Of a stretch of DNA of 64,000 nt, positions 62,375 to 64,000 are shown in pieces. The translations under genes and the position numbers were made by a program. The stretch is from Emiliania huxleyi CCMP1516 (Eukaryota > Haptophyta > Isochrysidales > Noelaerhabdaceae), in contig NW_005200982.1 of NCBI RefSeq assembly GCF_000372725.1, forward strand, positions 186,001 through 250,000, written 5' to 3'. The stretch's first letter is position 1; each line of letters starts with the position of its first letter. The notes under the pieces are model-generated. The model had not been told where the DNA came from and searched no databases. It saw nothing but the letters and a program-made list of their open reading frames with translations.

Positions 62375-64000
62375 ATGCCTCTCTCCCCCGCCTCCCAGCT
62401 CGTGCGGCTCTCGACCCTCGGCGCCTGCGCCTTTGCCCGCGTGATCACGCCGTTGCGTCCCGGGCCGTTGATTCTGCGTGGCGGGCGGGCCGTCGCGTCG
62501 GCGGCGGACGCCGCAGATGTGAAGCTCCGCTCGTTCCGCAAGGCGATGGCCGATGCTGGCGTCGCAGCCTTTGTCGTGCCGTCGGGCGACGCCCACCTGT
62601 CCGAGTACACCCACCCCGCCTACGACCGCCGCGCCTTCCTCTCTGGCTTCACCGGCTCCGCTGGCACGGCGGTCGTCACCGCAGACGCGGCGTTGCTGTG
62701 GACGGACGGGCGGTACTTTCTGCAGGCCGAGCAGGAACTCTCGCCCGAGTGGACGCTCATGCGCGCGGGCCAGCCCGGCGTGCCCTCGCTCGAGTCGTGG
62801 CTCGCCTCCAACCTCCCGGACGCGTCCGCAGTCGGCATCGACGCGTCGGTTCACAGCGTTGACGAGGCCAACACGCTGCGATCCGCGCTCGACGCGGCGC
62901 AGAGCGGACTCCGGCTAGAGCCGCTCTCGCCTCCCAACCTCGTCGACTCCATCTGGACGGGCAGGCCGCCGCCTCCGCTCGGCAAGGCCCGGCTGCTGCC
63001 GCTCTCCGTGGCAGGCGCGTCGGCCGAGGAGAAGCTCGCCGCGGCAGGCGAGGACCTGGACAAGGCCAAGGCGGACGCGCTTGTGCTCGGCTCGCTGGAC
63101 GAGGTGTGCTGGCTGCTCAACGTGCGCGGCGCGGACGTGCCGCACTGCCCCGTGCTGCAGGCCTTTGCACTCGTCCACGCGACACATCCGACCAGCGCCA
63201 CGCTCTTCGTCGAGCGCTCGAAGTTGGACGATGAGGTGCCGAAGCCGCGCCCGACCCCCTCTCCCACGCGTGCGAGAGCCGCTTCGCCGCCGCCGTCTCA
63301 GGGACCCCCCACCCACCCCACCCCACCCCACCACCACCACCACCCCACCCGCTTCAGGTGAGTGGCGCGCTGGCGGCGGCGGGCGTGGCGATTGCGCCGT
63401 ACGAAGAGGCCGAGCCGGCAGTGCGCCGGCTTGCGGACGAGGAGGGCAAGACGCTGCTGATCGACCCAAAGTCGGTCAACTACGGGCTGCGGCTGGCGGC
63501 GGGCGGGCGGGCGGCCCTCGCCACGTCGCCCCTCATCCTGCGCAAGGCGCGCAAGAATGCGGCCGAGCTGGCGGGCATGCTGGAGGCGCACCTCACCGAC
63601 GCGGCTGCGCTCGCCCACTTCTTTGCCTGGTGCAGACCGCCTCTCCCCTCCCCCGCGCCAGCCCTCCAGACCGAGGGGCTCGCCCACCGCCGTGCCGATC
63701 GGTCCACACACACGCGCGCGCGCGCGCACACACGCACGCACACGCACGCATGCACGCACACACACACACGCACGCACACGCACGCACGCACGCACACGCA
63801 CGCACGCACGCACACGCACACGCACACACACACGCACACACACACACACACGCCTCCCCGCCCTCGCCCACAGGCTCGAGCGCGTCGTGGTCGCCGAGGC
63901 GACGCCGCTCACCGAGGTCGAGATCGCGACCAAGCTCGCCTCCTTCCGCGCGGCGCAGCCCGGCTTTATCGACCTCTCCTTCCCCACGATCGCGGGCGCC
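62375..64000 (+). CDS. Xaa-Pro aminopeptidase (APP1-type, M24B), 3' cut by window end
   Basis: Exons 62375-63235, 63358-63629 and 63874 onward are in phase. The creatinase-like N-terminal domain shows [56 protein letters not shown]; then [20 protein letters not shown], and the start of the pita-bread domain, [51 protein letters not shown] and [13 protein letters not shown]. Metal ligands lie beyond the window. The first 45 or so residues are Ala/Arg-rich and may be an organelle transit peptide. It removes N-terminal residues preceding proline. Intron 2 (63630-63873) contains CA/CG microsatellites. Confidence 0.9.

Overview
This window is nuclear DNA from a GC-rich unicellular eukaryote, most probably a photosynthetic flagellate. 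The inference rests on short spliceosomal introns with both GT-AG and many GC-AG boundaries, a plastid/cytosol-type fructose-1,6-bisphosphatase, a CFAP298 gene for motile cilia, a Rab11 GTPase and a UBE2H-type E2 enzyme. Dense microsatellites, foldback DNA and retroelement debris sit between the genes. A haptophyte such as Emiliania/Chrysochromulina-type algae fits best, but lineage is inferred and was not tested. Two 100-N scaffold gaps are present (24279-24378 and 38568-38667). No operons, CRISPR arrays, rRNA or convincing tRNAs were seen.

Layout. 0-10 kb: a mitochondrial carrier (SLC25), a frameshifted coiled-coil relic, a retroelement-like ORF pair, a GxGYxYP-family secreted protein and, on the minus strand, a five-exon choice-of-anchor-B (LVIVD) protein. 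10-20 kb: repeats, a cluster of consecutive hairpins, then a striking four-exon gene joining a C-type-lectin-like ectodomain, about seven membrane helices and a TIR-like SHSW domain; next a foldback element and a secreted FkbM methyltransferase. 20-32 kb: an orphan Gag-like gene, the E2 ubiquitin-conjugating enzyme (with a MITE inside its last intron), a 3' exon cut by a retroelement, and a tandem Ty1/Copia cluster with three 285-bp LTRs. 31.4-38 kb: a 1.17-kb terminal-inverted-repeat element, a DMT/nucleotide-sugar transporter, a HisC-like aminotransferase and a nine-exon FBPase. 38-43 kb: an FN3 fragment, a CUB-like fragment and a GT4-like glycosyltransferase. 43-50 kb (minus): a VTT-MFS fusion and a CW-HMG-Tudor-AP2-SAM chromatin protein. 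50-64 kb: a small Rdx-like protein, a ubiquitin-like/TM protein, a complete MITE, a sulfatase lacking its catalytic N-terminus, an MscL channel, Rab11, CFAP298 and a 3'-truncated Xaa-Pro aminopeptidase.

The genes do not form one pathway. Common themes are secreted or membrane proteins, GC-AG introns whose two ends carry short direct repeats (introner-like), and several dispersed repeat families lying close upstream of start codons. Exon boundaries were found by eye, requiring phase agreement and family continuity. Where all phases close on the stop codon (SLC25, LVIVD, UBE2H, FBPase, VTT-MFS, Rab11, CFAP298, the lectin/TIR gene) they should be close to right.
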